A stretch of DNA of 64,000 nt from Candidatus Zixiibacteriota bacterium (lineage in GTDB: Bacteria; Zixibacteria; MSB-5A5; GN15; FEB-12): positions 248,001 to 312,000 of the forward strand of contig JAGNLV010000002.1 of NCBI GenBank assembly GCA_017999435.1, in the 5' to 3' direction. Shown here piece by piece: positions 18,445-30,000 of the stretch. Within the stretch, counting starts at the first letter, position 1. Every line of letters starts with the position of its first letter. The translations under genes and the position numbers were made by a program. The notes under the pieces were generated by a model. That model had not been told where the DNA came from. It was given only the letters and a program-made list of their open reading frames with translations, and did no database searches.

Positions 18445-21375
18445 TCACCGCGCCGAGGGTCCCGCACAAATCGGCGCGGAACCGCTCCGAAACATGTAGG
18501 CCACAAGATAGGTCAGGTCGGCGACCGTAATGTCGGCCCCTGGCGCGCCGGCGCCGTCAACATTCGCCGCCGCCGGAACCGGCGGCGGGGGCCCCCCGCG
18601 GAAGAGAAACGACACAAGAAACGAGAGATCCTGTATGTTCGGTCCGACGCCGTCGCCGCTGACATCGCCGCAGACGTAGGACTCGTCGACCGCCACGGCG
18701 AGTTCTCTGACAGCGCGGGCCCCGACCTGATCAACCACTTCCGCCACGAACGAATACCCGCCGGCGGCGACCGGCGTCCCGCTCAGCAGCCCCGACGAGT
18801 CCAGGGCCAGGCCGCTGCCGGCCAAATCAAGATCCCGGTCGCGCCACACCCGCCCCCCGGTTCCGCCCTCCGCTTCGAGCCGGCGGCTGTAGGCCGCGCC
18901 GACCATGCCGCGCGGCAGCCAATCGGTCGCAACCTCAAGGACAGGGTTGATCGTGAACGGGAACGTGCGCTCCCCGACCCGCCCGCTGTCATCGACCGCC
19001 TGCGCCGTCAGATTGATCGCTTGCGCCGCGAGCGGCACTCCCGAGAGCGCGCCCGAGGGCTCCAGGACCAGCCCGCTGCCGGCCAGCGCGTCGTTCTTGT
19101 CCGTCCACACCAGCAGGCTGCAGCAGGCCGCCGCCGCCAGCGAGCAGGAATAGGGGACACCCGCGGTCCAATCAGGCAGGGATGCGGTCAGCACGGCGGG
19201 ATCGCAGGTGTAGCGCCATACGGTGATGTCGTCCACCGCCGCCTCGACGTGGGAGTCCGCGCCGGCATCGGAGGCGTCGAACCGGAGCTGCAGAGCACCG
19301 GTCGTCGCGACGATCTCCCCGGCCATGAACTCACGCGCGTACCACCCGCCGTCCGCCTGCACCACCGGGCCGACCGTCTCCACGAGCCGAAATGACTGGC
19401 TGGGGCTGGGCCGGACATAGACGCGGAAGGTATCGCTGTACGGCTCGCCTTCCGGATAGTAGTCGGCAAACCAGCGGGCGTACCGAATCCGCGCCTCGCC
19501 CGCGCCGACCGCAATCCAGGGAGACACCAGCATCGTCGTGCCGCCGTCCACGTCTTCAACCGTGGCGTTACCGGTCAGGAAACAGTACCCGGAGTTATCA
19601 TAGTCGCGTCCGGGCGCCCCCCAGAAGGCTGCCGACTGCGGCAGAACCCGTTCCCACACCCCTTCGGTCGCCCCGCCCATTACCTGCCACCCGCAATCTT
19701 GATTGAAGTCATCGCGAAAGACGACCTCGGACCGGGCGGCAACCACCGCCAGGAAGGGCGCCTCGCGGTCATGATAGGCGAACACCGACCCCGAGGTGTC
19801 GGTGGCCGTGAAGTAGAAGTGCAGCGGCGTCATCTCGTACACGGGCGGCAGCTCGGCGCGGTAGCGATCGGCGCCGCTCTCGGCCATCGAGAGCGAGTCC
19901 CACGCCCCCTCGCCGAACGAGTAGTGCAGCCGGGCGCCCCCGGCCGCCGGACAGCCGGAGCCGGCGGCCCGCAGATACACCTCGAGTTCGATCGGACGGC
20001 CGGCCGGGAGTGGGTCGGCCAGCGGCCCCGGCAGCGCGAATCGGAGCAGCCCCGGCGCAAAGGTCTCGGCGGCCACCAACGTCGTCGCCAGCGTCCCCCG
20101 CACAACGCGCGCGAGGTAGTCGAAATTGATGTACACGGCGCTGTCGCGCGCGGTGTGAACAAACGGCATACGGACATACTCGTGGAGGGTGAGGGCCTCG
20201 TATCCCCGCTGCTCGAACGGCTCGGCATCCCACGCCGCGCCGGCCGCCAGGTGCGCCGAGAGGTCGACCCCCGCCAGCGAATCGGCCAAGGCTCCCCAGA
20301 GCGCTCCGTACGAACCGGGCACGGTGTGATAGACCCAGACGGCCGAGTCGTTCTCGTGGTAGCCGATCATGTCCATGTTGAGCACAAGCGCGATGCTGTC
20401 CTCCCGCCGCGCCGCCTCCGCGGCGTAGTAATCAGAGCCCCACAACCCGCACTCTTCAGCGTCGAAAGCCGCGAACACGAGCGACACCGGGGTCTCCAGA
20501 GCGGCCGCCACGCGCGCGATTTCGAGCACGCCGGCGATGCCGCTCGCATCGTCGTCGGCTCCCGGCGACTGCCGCGGAGAGGAATCGCGGTGGGCGCCGA
20601 TCAGAATGTGAAAATCGGGATACAGCGTCCCCGGCTTGACGGCGATAACATTGAATGCGGCCACCGCCGGACCGTCTCCCCAGTTCTCGTAGGCGGCGAA
20701 GCTGTCTGTGATCACCGAGTCATAACCGAACGACCGGAACTTGTCGACAAGCCAGTCGCGCGAGGCGGCATTCTGGCTCGTGCCCACCTTGCGCGTCCCG
20801 AAAGCCTGCAGCCGCTCCACATAGGAACGGCAGGAATCCTCATTGATCAGACTGATCAGCGAGTCGAGATCGAGCGCGCGCTCCGGCCGCGCGCGGCCGA
20901 TCGGCCGGGCCGTGCGGCAGACAATCGGCAGACTGGTCGATGGCAGCGGCGCCAGACCCAGCCAGCCGTTTTCGTCCGGCACAATCCCCCCGCGCACGTC
21001 GACGAGACGCAACCCCCCGCTCTCGAAGACTACCGGATAGCGGGCGCGGTCCCCCGGATCCGTTCGCAAGTCGCGCGCCAGATCGCTCCGGGCGATGTTG
21101 GCCCGAACCAGCCGCGACCGGAGCGCGCTCGTCTCCAGAGCGGCCGCCTGCGGCGGGTCGATGAGCACCAGGTAGCCGTCGGCGACCCGGGCCACCGCAT
21201 CGAGGCCCAGACCCCGGAGCGCTTCCGCGTCCGTCGGACCGGTCAAGGTAACGTGATAGAGATCTTTCCCCCCCGCAGGGGCGGCCGCGCAGAGAATGAG
21301 CGCCGCGATAAACGACAGGCGGCGGAGGGCCAGGGCACCCCTGCTGCCGCGCCGTCCTGACAGCGTGCCGGCCAT
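18445..21375 (-). CDS. Secreted M28-family zinc aminopeptidase with C-terminal dockerin-like repeat
   Basis: An exported exopeptidase of 976 residues. The ATG at 21375 (GAGAGG upstream) begins a signal peptide of about 35 residues; an ATG at 21414 is a weaker alternative. The catalytic domain has LIGAHRDSSPRQSPGADDD, EECGLWGSDYY and LNMDMIGYH, which supply the two-zinc site, and a later HEY...HT segment. Non-catalytic modules follow: a region around DDFNQDCGWQV that looks like a carbohydrate/MAM-type beta sandwich, then two putative Ig-like segments (SGALSGVPL and SGLLSGTPV). The end, from CGDVSGDGVGPNIQDL to ITVADLTYLVAYMF, is a pair of dockerin-type calcium loops. No cohesin gene is in the window. 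Confidence 0.92.
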   Translation of the reverse strand: MAGTLSGRRGSRGALALRRLSFIAALILCAAAPAGGKDLYHVTLTGPTDAEALRGLGLDAVARVADGYLVLIDPPQAAALETSALRSRLVRANIARSDLARDLRTDPGDRARYPVVFESGGLRLVDVRGGIVPDENGWLGLAPLPSTSLPIVCRTARPIGRARPERALDLDSLISLINEDSCRSYVERLQAFGTRKVGTSQNAASRDWLVDKFRSFGYDSVITDSFAAYENWGDGPAVAAFNVIAVKPGTLYPDFHILIGAHRDSSPRQSPGADDDASGIAGVLEIARVAAALETPVSLVFAAFDAEECGLWGSDYYAAEAARREDSIALVLNMDMIGYHENDSAVWVYHTVPGSYGALWGALADSLAGVDLSAHLAAGAAWDAEPFEQRGYEALTLHEYVRMPFVHTARDSAVYINFDYLARVVRGTLATTLVAAETFAPGLLRFALPGPLADPLPAGRPIELEVYLRAAGSGCPAAGGARLHYSFGEGAWDSLSMAESGADRYRAELPPVYEMTPLHFYFTATDTSGSVFAYHDREAPFLAVVAARSEVVFRDDFNQDCGWQVMGGATEGVWERVLPQSAAFWGAPGRDYDNSGYCFLTGNATVEDVDGGTTMLVSPWIAVGAGEARIRYARWFADYYPEGEPYSDTFRVYVRPSPSQSFRLVETVGPVVQADGGWYAREFMAGEIVATTGALQLRFDASDAGADSHVEAAVDDITVWRYTCDPAVLTASLPDWTAGVPYSCSLAAAACCSLLVWTDKNDALAGSGLVLEPSGALSGVPLAAQAINLTAQAVDDSGRVGERTFPFTINPVLEVATDWLPRGMVGAAYSRRLEAEGGTGGRVWRDRDLDLAGSGLALDSSGLLSGTPVAAGGYSFVAEVVDQVGARAVRELAVAVDESYVCGDVSGDGVGPNIQDLSFLVSFLFRGGPPPPVPAAANVDGAGAPGADITVADLTYLVAYMFRSGSAPICAGPSAR

Positions 21376-21527
21376 ACTCGCACCTCTCGCCGGGCGGCCC
21401 GGCTCGGCTTGCATTCGGTTGAACTTCTACGGCGATGACTACCTATAGTATACTGCGCACTCCCTGTTTCGTCAAGCCCTGTCCGGGCGGGCGGAGGATC
21501 CACTCCCCGGCGGTGCCCTGTTCTCCC

Positions 21528-23000
21528 CTACGCGTTGGCCTTCTCGTCCCTTTTCACCCACCAACTGTACCACACCATCGCCGCCGCCGACAACAGGCCG
21601 ACCGCGGCGAACTGGTACCAGAGCTTGTAGGGGTGGTAGGCGTGCCACAGGGCATCGGTCGCCTCCTGGGCGTTCATTCCTGAAACCTCCTGCAGTTTCG
21701 CGAACGCCTCGGTACGGGCGACATCGAGCACCTGGTACTTGGCGGCGAGGTAGTCGGCGGCCAGCTTGGCTTTCTCACCCATGGTGCCGTACACCTGTCC
21801 GCCGTAGAGCGAGCCGTACCCCCAGCCGACCGCGAGCGGCACGTTGGCGTACCCCATGTAGAGCCCCTTCTGCCCCTCGGGCGCGATCACGCCGAGGTAC
21901 TCGTTCATTTTCGGCGAAGCGAGCATCTCGCCCACCGAGAAGACCATGATGCCGAGAATGCAGAACACGCCGGCGGTCGTGAATCCGGCCAGCACGAGGC
22001 CGACCGAGGAAATGATGACGCCGATGGTGATCGAGTGCACCCGCCGGAGCCGCGAGACCATCCACGACAGCGGCACGACGAGCAGGATGATCAGCCCCGA
22101 ATTGGCGTTGATCATCCACTCCTGCGACAACTGGGGCGCCCGGTCGGAATTGAGCTGCAGCATCCAGTCGGGCAGCCCGAGCGTTTTCACCAGCGACGCG
22201 GAATTGACCCAGTCGACAATGAAATTGGGCAGCATGTCGAACAGCTGCATGAACATGAGCCAGAACCCCGACATGATGAGGATGAACACGACCAGTTTGC
22301 CGTTGAGGAAATTGCGGGCGGTGATCGCCAGGATGTGCAGCGGCCCCCCCTTCTGCTCCCCCCCCGCATGCACTTCCTTGTAGGTGAAGAGCATGATGTA
22401 GTTGAGCGAGATGATCCCGGCGCAGCCGAAAAACACCGCCGGCCAGGAGATACCGTAGAAGAAGTGCGCCAGCGGCGGGCCGAGGAACCCCCCGATATTC
22501 ACCAGCATGTAGAACGTCCCCCACCCGATCGACGAATTCTTGTTGTTCAGCGTCCGCACCAGCGTCCCCTGCACCCCCGGCTTGAACACCGCCGTCCCGA
22601 ACGCCAGCAGGCACACGCCGCCGAGGAAGGGCCAGAACTCCCGCTGCGTGGCCATCGTGAGGTACCCGATAATCTTGACCGTGAACGCGAAGGCCATCGT
22701 CTTCTTGTAGCCGTAGCGGTCGGCGAAGCCCCCCGAGACCATCGGCACCAGCGACTGCACGATCGCCCAGATCATGAAGATGAGTCCCTTGTCGGCCTGG
22801 GTGAAATGCAGCCCGCCCGGCTCGTCGGCCTGGGCGATGTAAATGGGAATCACGACCCGCACTCCGTAGTAGGCCAGGCGCTCGAACATCTCGATGACGT
22901 TGGCCATCCAGAAGGGGCGCGGAAGGGAAGCGAGTTGGCGGAAAAGGCCGGGGTTGGCGGCCCCGCCCGCGGCACCGGCTGCCGGCGCGGTTGACGTCAT
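21528..23000 (-). CDS. POT/PTR2-family proton-coupled oligopeptide transporter
   Basis: An MFS-fold membrane protein of 490 residues that imports di- and tripeptides with protons. The ATG at 23000 has a perfect AGGAGG six bases upstream. The POT signatures are present: IEMFERLAYYGVRVV in helix 1, DRYGYKKTM after helix 2, and FYMLVNIGGFLGP (the FYxxINxG motif) in helix 5. About twelve to fourteen hydrophobic helices are seen. It follows secreted peptidases and a cytoplasmic oligopeptidase, which fits uptake of the peptides they release. Confidence 0.93.
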   Translation of the reverse strand: MTSTAPAAGAAGGAANPGLFRQLASLPRPFWMANVIEMFERLAYYGVRVVIPIYIAQADEPGGLHFTQADKGLIFMIWAIVQSLVPMVSGGFADRYGYKKTMAFAFTVKIIGYLTMATQREFWPFLGGVCLLAFGTAVFKPGVQGTLVRTLNNKNSSIGWGTFYMLVNIGGFLGPPLAHFFYGISWPAVFFGCAGIISLNYIMLFTYKEVHAGGEQKGGPLHILAITARNFLNGKLVVFILIMSGFWLMFMQLFDMLPNFIVDWVNSASLVKTLGLPDWMLQLNSDRAPQLSQEWMINANSGLIILLVVPLSWMVSRLRRVHSITIGVIISSVGLVLAGFTTAGVFCILGIMVFSVGEMLASPKMNEYLGVIAPEGQKGLYMGYANVPLAVGWGYGSLYGGQVYGTMGEKAKLAADYLAAKYQVLDVARTEAFAKLQEVSGMNAQEATDALWHAYHPYKLWYQFAAVGLLSAAAMVWYSWWVKRDEKANA

Positions 23001-23129
23001 GGTACCTCCTGATGTATATTTTCCAGACCGCTGCGCCAATTAACATGCCGGCGGGGCGCAAGGCAATTGATTCATGCGCCCCGGCAGCTTCCGCGCCGCG
23101 GCCGCAACCCGCCACCGGGAGAAGAACCT

Positions 23130-23414
23130 GTGACCGACCACGCCCCCGACCCGGTCGAGTACCCGATCGACGGCACCCTCGACCTCCATCAATTCGCCCC
23201 CGAGGACACCCGCGCGGTAGTCGAGGAGTACCTTCGCGCCTGCCTGGAAAAGCGGATCTACGCTCTGCGGATTGTGCACGGCAAGGGGAGCGGGGTCAAA
23301 CGCCGCATCGTCCACGCCCTCCTCGCCCGCCACCCCAACGTTGTCCGCTTCCGCCACGAGGAGGGTTCCGGGGGATCATGGGGCGCCACGGTGGTCGACC
23401 TGAAGCCGGATTGA
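23130..23414 (+). CDS. Small Smr-domain protein
   Basis: A stand-alone Smr (MutS2 C-terminal) domain of 94 residues. The GTG at 23130 with GGGAGAAG upstream is chosen; the frame is open earlier but unlike the family. The two Smr motifs LDLHQFAPED and RIVHGKGSGVKRRI are clear. Smr domains bind or nick DNA/RNA; the role of stand-alone ones is unsettled. It is divergent from the peptide transporter and followed after 13 bases by the DinB-like gene. Confidence 0.88.
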   Translation: MTDHAPDPVEYPIDGTLDLHQFAPEDTRAVVEEYLRACLEKRIYALRIVHGKGSGVKRRIVHALLARHPNVVRFRHEEGSGGSWGATVVDLKPD

Positions 23415-23427
23415 CAAGGTGGAGGCT

Positions 23428-23943
23428 GTGGAACCGTATCTGAGGGAGATTCTCTGGCGCCAGTGCGGAGCCGCCATTGACATGCTCGAGAATGCCATCG
23501 CCGCCTGCCCGGACGAGGTCTGGGCGGCGCCGGACGGGCCCGCCAAGGCCGGGGACTGCTGGTACCTCGCCTACCACACCCTGTTCTGGCTTGATCTCTA
23601 TCTCGATGGTGCGGCGGAGGGGTTCGCGCCGCCGGCCCCGTTCGGGCTCGAGGAGCTCGATCCGGCTGGACGGCTTCCGGAGCGGGCCTACACGCAAGAC
23701 CAACTGCTGGCCTACCTGGCGCACGGCCGCGAGAAGTGCCGCGCCGCCGTCGCCGGGCTGACCGATCAATCGGCGCGCCGCCCCTGCGTCTTTCGCTGGG
23801 GCGAGGTCGCATACGTGGAACTGCTGCTGTACACGATGCGCCACGTGCAGCACCACGCGGCCCAAATGAACCGCCTCCTGCGCGAGGCAACCGGCTCGGC
23901 TCCGCACTGGGTCGGGATCACCCGGCGGCCGCTCAGCCGGTGA
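23428..23943 (+). CDS. DinB-like four-helix-bundle protein
   Basis: About 171 residues of the DinB/YfiT superfamily, a metal-binding four-helix bundle that often acts as a thiol-dependent transferase. The likely metal histidines are in YLAYHTLFWLDLYL and MRHVQHHAAQMNRLL. The start is a GTG at 23428 or at 23419; both are near an AAGGTGGAGG sequence. It forms a two-gene unit with the Smr gene. Enzyme activity and substrate cannot be inferred. Confidence 0.78.
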   Translation: MEPYLREILWRQCGAAIDMLENAIAACPDEVWAAPDGPAKAGDCWYLAYHTLFWLDLYLDGAAEGFAPPAPFGLEELDPAGRLPERAYTQDQLLAYLAHGREKCRAAVAGLTDQSARRPCVFRWGEVAYVELLLYTMRHVQHHAAQMNRLLREATGSAPHWVGITRRPLSR

Positions 23944-23970
23944 GCGCCGCCTGCGTCCCGGCCGCCGCCA

Positions 23971-24009
23971 ACGACAAACCCCGCGGGCAGTAGGCGCGGG
24001 GTTTGTCGT
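23971..24009. terminator. Bidirectional terminator between DinB-like and giant repeat genes
   Basis: A perfect 15-base stem ACGACAAACCCCGCG/CGCGGGGTTTGTCGT with a 9-base loop in the 116-base convergent gap. T runs are short on both sides, but the stem is very stable. Confidence 0.75.
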
Positions 24010-24059
24010 TTATGAAGGGTCCCCCTCTCGGGTTACCCTCCGGGTCGGTGGCCCTGCCG

Positions 24060-27000
24060 CTACTTCAGCAGAACCATCTTCTTCGTGGCGGTGAACTCAC
24101 CAGCCGTCAGACGATAGAGATACACCCCTGAGGCGTATCGTCCGGCATCCCACACAATCTTCATGTACCCGACGTCCTGGGTCCCCGTGAACGTCTCGAC
24201 CGTCTGGCCGAGCACGTTGAAGATCTTGAGTTCCCAATCGGTCGTCTTGGGCAGGGCGAATTCGATTGTCGTCGCCGGGTTGAACGGGTTCGGGAAGTTC
24301 TGCGAGAGCGCGTAACGCGACGGCAGGCTGCTCACCTTGGCCGTCAGCGCGAGGCCGTTGAAGGCCCCGAGGTCGATCGTCTTAATCCTCGCCGCCCCCC
24401 CGATCCGCAGGACCTTCCCGCCGGAGAGCGCGGCCGCCGCCTGGCTGTTGTAGACGAGCACGCGGGTGTCGGTCCCGTCGAAGCTGTACCGCAACTCCAT
24501 CCCCTTTGCCTCCGGGTGCAGTTCCGGCACGGCCTCGCCTTCGAGGATCAGGGCGATGGCGCCGATCTCGTAGTCGGTCCTCTGGATCTCCAGCACGCCG
24601 TCAATCAGCGCCAACTGCACCTCAGCCGACTTGTTGGGATCGAGTTTCGGATACGGGAGCGCGTCGCCGACCACTACCCGGATAAGGTAGACCAAATCGG
24701 CCACCGACAGCGCCAGCCCGTCGGCGTTCACGTCCGTGGCCGCGATCTGCCCCTCCACGTTGATCGTGAACACGCCCAGGCCGTAGACGAAATAGTTGCT
24801 CAGGAGCACGGCGTCGGCGATCGTATTCATCTGGCCGTCGAGGTTGATGTCGCCGCGGGCGTCGATCGAGTCGGCGCACACGATGTCCACGCCGCCGTTG
24901 GTGAAGTCCACGCAGCGCACGGTCGAGGGCTTGCCGGGACCGCCGCTCGTGATGCAGACGTCCGGCGCCCCCGTGAACCCCGGCAGCGTCCCGGTGTACG
25001 AGGTCATCTCGTTGAGCTCGAAATCGAACACCTTGCGCGAGATAAAGAGCGTGTCGCCGGTGCGCGACGACACCGCGTTGTCGCCGCAATCCACCCAGAA
25101 GAACCGGATCGGCGCATACTGGCACTCGAGGTTGCGGTCGTTGGACACGACGAAGTCGAGCGTCGCCAGCGAACCGGTCAGATCCTGCAGGAAACAGCCG
25201 GGGTGGTTGGCGCCGTTGTTGTACTCGGCGATCGCCACAATCCGCACCAGGCCGTTGGGACAGCCGGAGCAGTTGCCCGCCGGACCCTGGCGGTAGGTGA
25301 AGTACTCCCAGCCGCACTGCTCGAGCAGGTCTCCGGGCACGGCGTTGTTGAACAGGAGAGCCGTGGGATCATACTGCAGCAGCAGGTCGAACCCGCCGAT
25401 CTCCTTGCCCGATCCCTGCTGGAAGATGTCGACGAACTCGTGGTTGCCCTGGAAGCTGTTGTGGGTCTTCTCCACCCGGAGGTGGATGCACTCGTCGATC
25501 GCCACCGTCACGCAGATTGTGTCGACGGCGGCAACGTTGCAGGCATCGTGCGCCGTCACGACAAAGCAGTACACGCCCGAAGTATCAGCCCAGAAGCAGG
25601 CTTCGTTCCCCGCCAGCGCCGCCGGCGCCGTCACCCCGACCCCGGTGAGATTGTTGTCCGGGTCGGTCGCCGCGACGCTGAAGCACACTTCGCCCGAGAA
25701 GTCGAGGTAGATCGTGAAACTCGGCGTCACGGTGAGCGCCGGCGGGCGGTTGAAGTTGACCGTGACAATGCTGGTGTCGCGCCGCGAGCGGCCGCAGGCA
25801 TCGACCGCCTCGACAATGACCGGGTAAGTCGGCTGGCCGAGCGCGGTCGCAAAACAGACCTGGTCGCCGTTGAGCGTCGCCCCGGCCGGCGAAATGACCG
25901 TCGTGCTCTGCAGGTTGTTCTCGTCATCGGTCACCGCCACCGGGCGGCACACCTGCTGGGGCTGGCAGAGGAACAGCGTCGTGTCGGGTCCGAGGTTCAC
26001 CGCCGGCGGCTCGTTCACCTGGAAAGCGACCGTGAAGTCCCCCGTGCACACCGTTCCGCACGAGTCGATGCACAGCACCTGCACCGTCACCGTCTGGTCG
26101 GCCGTGGGCGTGTAGACCCAGGCGCCGCTCTGGATGGAGCCGGGGCCAGTGATGATCTCGCACCGGTCGAGGTTGCCGTCGACGTCGGTCGCGCTCACCG
26201 GAAGCTGGACCTGCGCCGGCAGACACTGCGCGATGGTCGTGTCGTTCGGCAGGTGGCACACCGGCGCGCTGTTGATCTCGACCGCCACGAACGCGGTGTC
26301 CTCGTCGGCCTCCCCGCACACGTCAACCGTCCGCAGGATGAACCCGTAGATGCCGGCCGTGTCGGGCGTGAAACAGATCTGCCCGCCGCTGTACGTCCCC
26401 GCGGGCGTGATCAGGTAGCAGCTGTCGAGGTTGTTGTCCGGGTCCGTGCAGCCCGCCGGCCAGCAGAGCGGCGTGCTCGCGCACAGGAACAACTGCTGGT
26501 CCGCCCCGGCGTTCGCCGTCGGCGCGTAGTTGATCTGCACCGTCACGTCGAGCGTATCCAGGTCGAATGCGCCGCAGGCATCCTCGACCCGCACGATGAA
26601 CCGGTAGGTGCCTGAGGCGGGGGCCGTGAAGCACAGCTCGTTGGCCGCCGTGTCCAGGGTCGCCGTCCCGCTGACCAACTCCTCGCGGACGACGTTGTTG
26701 TCCGGGTCGGTCACCGTGTACGGCAGGCACTGCTCGCTGGGATCGCACTGGAAGAGCGTGAGCTTGTTGACCTTGCCGCCGCCGAGGTCGACCACGGGCG
26801 GCGTATTGAATGTCAGATTATAGGTCATCGTCGCCGTATCGGCCGCGCCGCACGGATCGGCCACAATGACCGTGACCGGGTACGCGCCGCTCTCGGTCGG
26901 CGTGAAACACCATACCCCGGCCGGCGTCACCGTCCCCGGCCCGCTCAGGCGCGTCCAGGTCAGCGGATCGCCGTCTGCATCCGCGGCCGCGAACGCAAAG

Positions 27001-30000
27001 CAGATCTGGCCCGAGGCGCAGAGGAAACTGTCGACCGGATCGGGCAGGTCGGCCGCCGGCGCCGTGTTGATCGACACGTCGGCGATCACCGTGCAGGTGT
27101 CCGCCCCGCAGGTGGTCGCCGCAATCACCGTCAGTTCGTAGTGGCCGCTGGTGTCGGCGAAGAAGCAGACGTTGCCGCCCGCGTACCACCCGATCGGGCT
27201 GACCGTCACCGTGTCGCTCCGCATCAGGACCGTCACGGGCACACACACCGTGTCGGGCGTGCAGATGTCGAACGTTTGCGGCCCGGGGCAGCTGATCTGC
27301 GCGGCCGCGCCGATGTCGACCGTGAACTCAAGGATGCAGGTGTCGGCGTTGCAGTCGGTCGAGGCAATGACCTCGATCGCGTAAGTCCCGGTCGTGTCCG
27401 CCGGGAAGCAGAGCTGCCCGCCGCTGTACGTGCCGTGGGACGTGCTCACCGTCGCGCTGCCGGGCGTGATGCCGAGCAGGTAGCAGACCTCATCCGGTCC
27501 GCAGAGCGAGACGGCGATCGGCGTGCTCGGGCAGTCAATCGAGACGAAAGTCCCGAACGCCACCGTCACCACCATCGTATCCCGGTCGCTCGCACCGCAC
27601 GAATCCGTCACCCGCACGACGAACTCGTAGCTCCCGGCGGCGGCCGGCGTGAAACAGATCCGGTTGGCCGCCGTGTCGATCGTGCCGAAACCCGAGAGCA
27701 TGGTCTCGGTGAGCCGCCCCCCGTTCGGATCGTCGGCCGCGTAGTCAAAGCAGACCTCCTGCGGCGCGCACAGGAAGAGGCTCGAGTCGCCCGGCAGCTG
27801 CACTGTCGGCGGCTCGTTGTTCGTTACTGTGATCGTTACCGTGTCCGCCCGGTACACCCCGCAGGCATCGGTTGCCTCGAGAATAAAATCGTAGTCGCCC
27901 GAGGTCGTCGGGTTGAAACAGATCTCGTCCCCGTCGAACGTCCCCGGGCCGATCAGATTCACGCTCGTCAGGTTGTTGTTGGCGTCGGTCACCGACGCCG
28001 GCCAGCAGATCTCCGCACCCGTCTGGCAGAGGAAGAGATCCTGGTCGCTGCCGGCGTTCACCGCCGGCGGCACGTTGAGCCCGACGGTCACGTTGATCGT
28101 GTCGTAATCAGCCCGGTTGCAGTGGTCGGCGATGCCGATGATGAAAGTCGCGGTGCCCGGGGCCGCCGGCGTGTAGCAAACCCGGGAGTTCGCCTGGTCA
28201 AGCGTTCCCGGCCCGGACACGAGCGTGATGGTCGTCGTCCCCAGCCCCTCCGGATCGGAGGCGGTGTAGGGCAGACAGATTTCGGCGAGCTGGCACTGGA
28301 ACGTGTTGATGTCCGCGCCGAAGGCGATCTGCGGGGGACCGTTGACGTCAAAATCGACCGTGAACTGCGATTCGCAGTAGGCCCCGCAGGAATCGGTGCA
28401 GCGCATCACCACTGTCACCGTCTGGTCGCTGGCCGGCGTGTAGCACCACTGGCCGTTCACCAGCGAGCCCGGACCGGAAATAATCTGGCACATGTGCAGG
28501 TTGCCGTTGGCGTCGGTCGCGTAAGCCGGCAGACAGACCTCCTGCGCCGCGCACTGGGCGATGCTCGTGTCGCTCGGCGCCACGCAGACCGGGGCCTCAT
28601 TGAGCGCCACCGTTATCGTCGCCGAATCGTAATCCGCCGCCCCGCAGGCGTCGGTCGCCCGCAGCACGAACAGGTACGATCCGTCGGCGGACGGCGTGAA
28701 GCAGATTTGCGAGCCGTTGAACGTCCCCGGGCCCTGCGTGAGCGTCACGCTCGCCAGGTTCCCGTCGGGGTCGCTCCCCGCGGCCGGCCAGCAGATCGGC
28801 GCGGGCGCGCAGAGGAAGAGCGTCTGGTCCGCTCCCGCATCGGCCGTCGGGGCGCTGTTGAGCGTGTAGTACACGAGCGCCGTGTCCTCGTCAACCGCCC
28901 CGCACGCATCGGTTGCCCGCACGATGAACTGGTACGTCCCCGTGCCCGTCGGCGTAAAGCACACCTGGTTGCCGACCAGGGTGCCGGGGCCGCTGACCAG
29001 GGTCACCGCGCTGAGGTTGTTGTCCGGATCGCTGCTCGCCACCGGCAGACAGATCTGCGCCGGTGCGCATGCAAACAGCGTCTGGTCGGCTCCCAGACTC
29101 ACCGCCGGCGAGCTGTTGAGCCCGACCGTGACCACCATCGTGTCGCGGTCGCTCTGCCCGCAGGCGTCCGTGACCCGCAGGATAAACGTGTACGAACCGG
29201 CCCCGGCGGGCGTGAAGCAGAACCGGCTGTTGGGCTGGTCGAGCACCGCCCCCGGCGCGCCGGCGAGAATCTCTATCAGTGTAATGTTGCCGTCCGCATC
29301 GGTCGCCGCGTACGGCAGGCACATCGCCGTCGCCGCGCACTGGAAGACCGTCGTATCGTTGCCCAGCGCCATGACCGGCGCGCTGTTGATCGCCACCTCG
29401 TAGGTGAGGCTGACCGTGTCCTTCGCCCCGCACGGATCGGCCGCCACCGCCGTGACGCTGTGGCTGCCGGCCGCCGCGGTGAAACACCACAGACCCGAGG
29501 AACTCACGGTTCCGCTCCCCGAAAGACGGCTCCAGGTGAGCGGATCGCCCTCGGCGTCGGCCGCCGCGAACTGGTAGCACACCTGCGCCGCCGCGCACAT
29601 GAAGGTGTCGACCGGCGAGGACGGATCGGCCGCCGTCGGCGGCGTGTTGATCGTCACGTCCACCGTGAACGCACAGGTGTCGGCCCCGCACAGCGTGTTG
29701 GCGATCACCGTCAGCGCGTAGTGGCCGCTCGTGTCGGCGACGAAACAGACGTTGCCGGCCGAGTACCAGCCGGTCGGCGTGACCGTGACCGAGAGGTTGC
29801 CCCCGTTGATGCTGACCGGCACGCAGACCGTGTCGGCCGCGCACAGCGACTCCGTCTGCGGCTCAGGGCAGGTGATCGAAGCCGCCGCGCCGATGACGAC
29901 GTTGAAAGTGAGCAGGCAGGTGTCGGCGCCGCAGTCCTCCGAGGCCACCACCTGAATGTGGTAGGTCCCGCTCGTATCCGCCTGGAAACAGAGCTGGCCG

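Noticed and set aside
16221-19395. Long plus-strand frames opposite the M3 and M28 peptidase genes
   Set aside because: Arg/Pro/His-rich shadow translations with no family motifs; the minus-strand genes have intact catalytic sites and ribosome sites.
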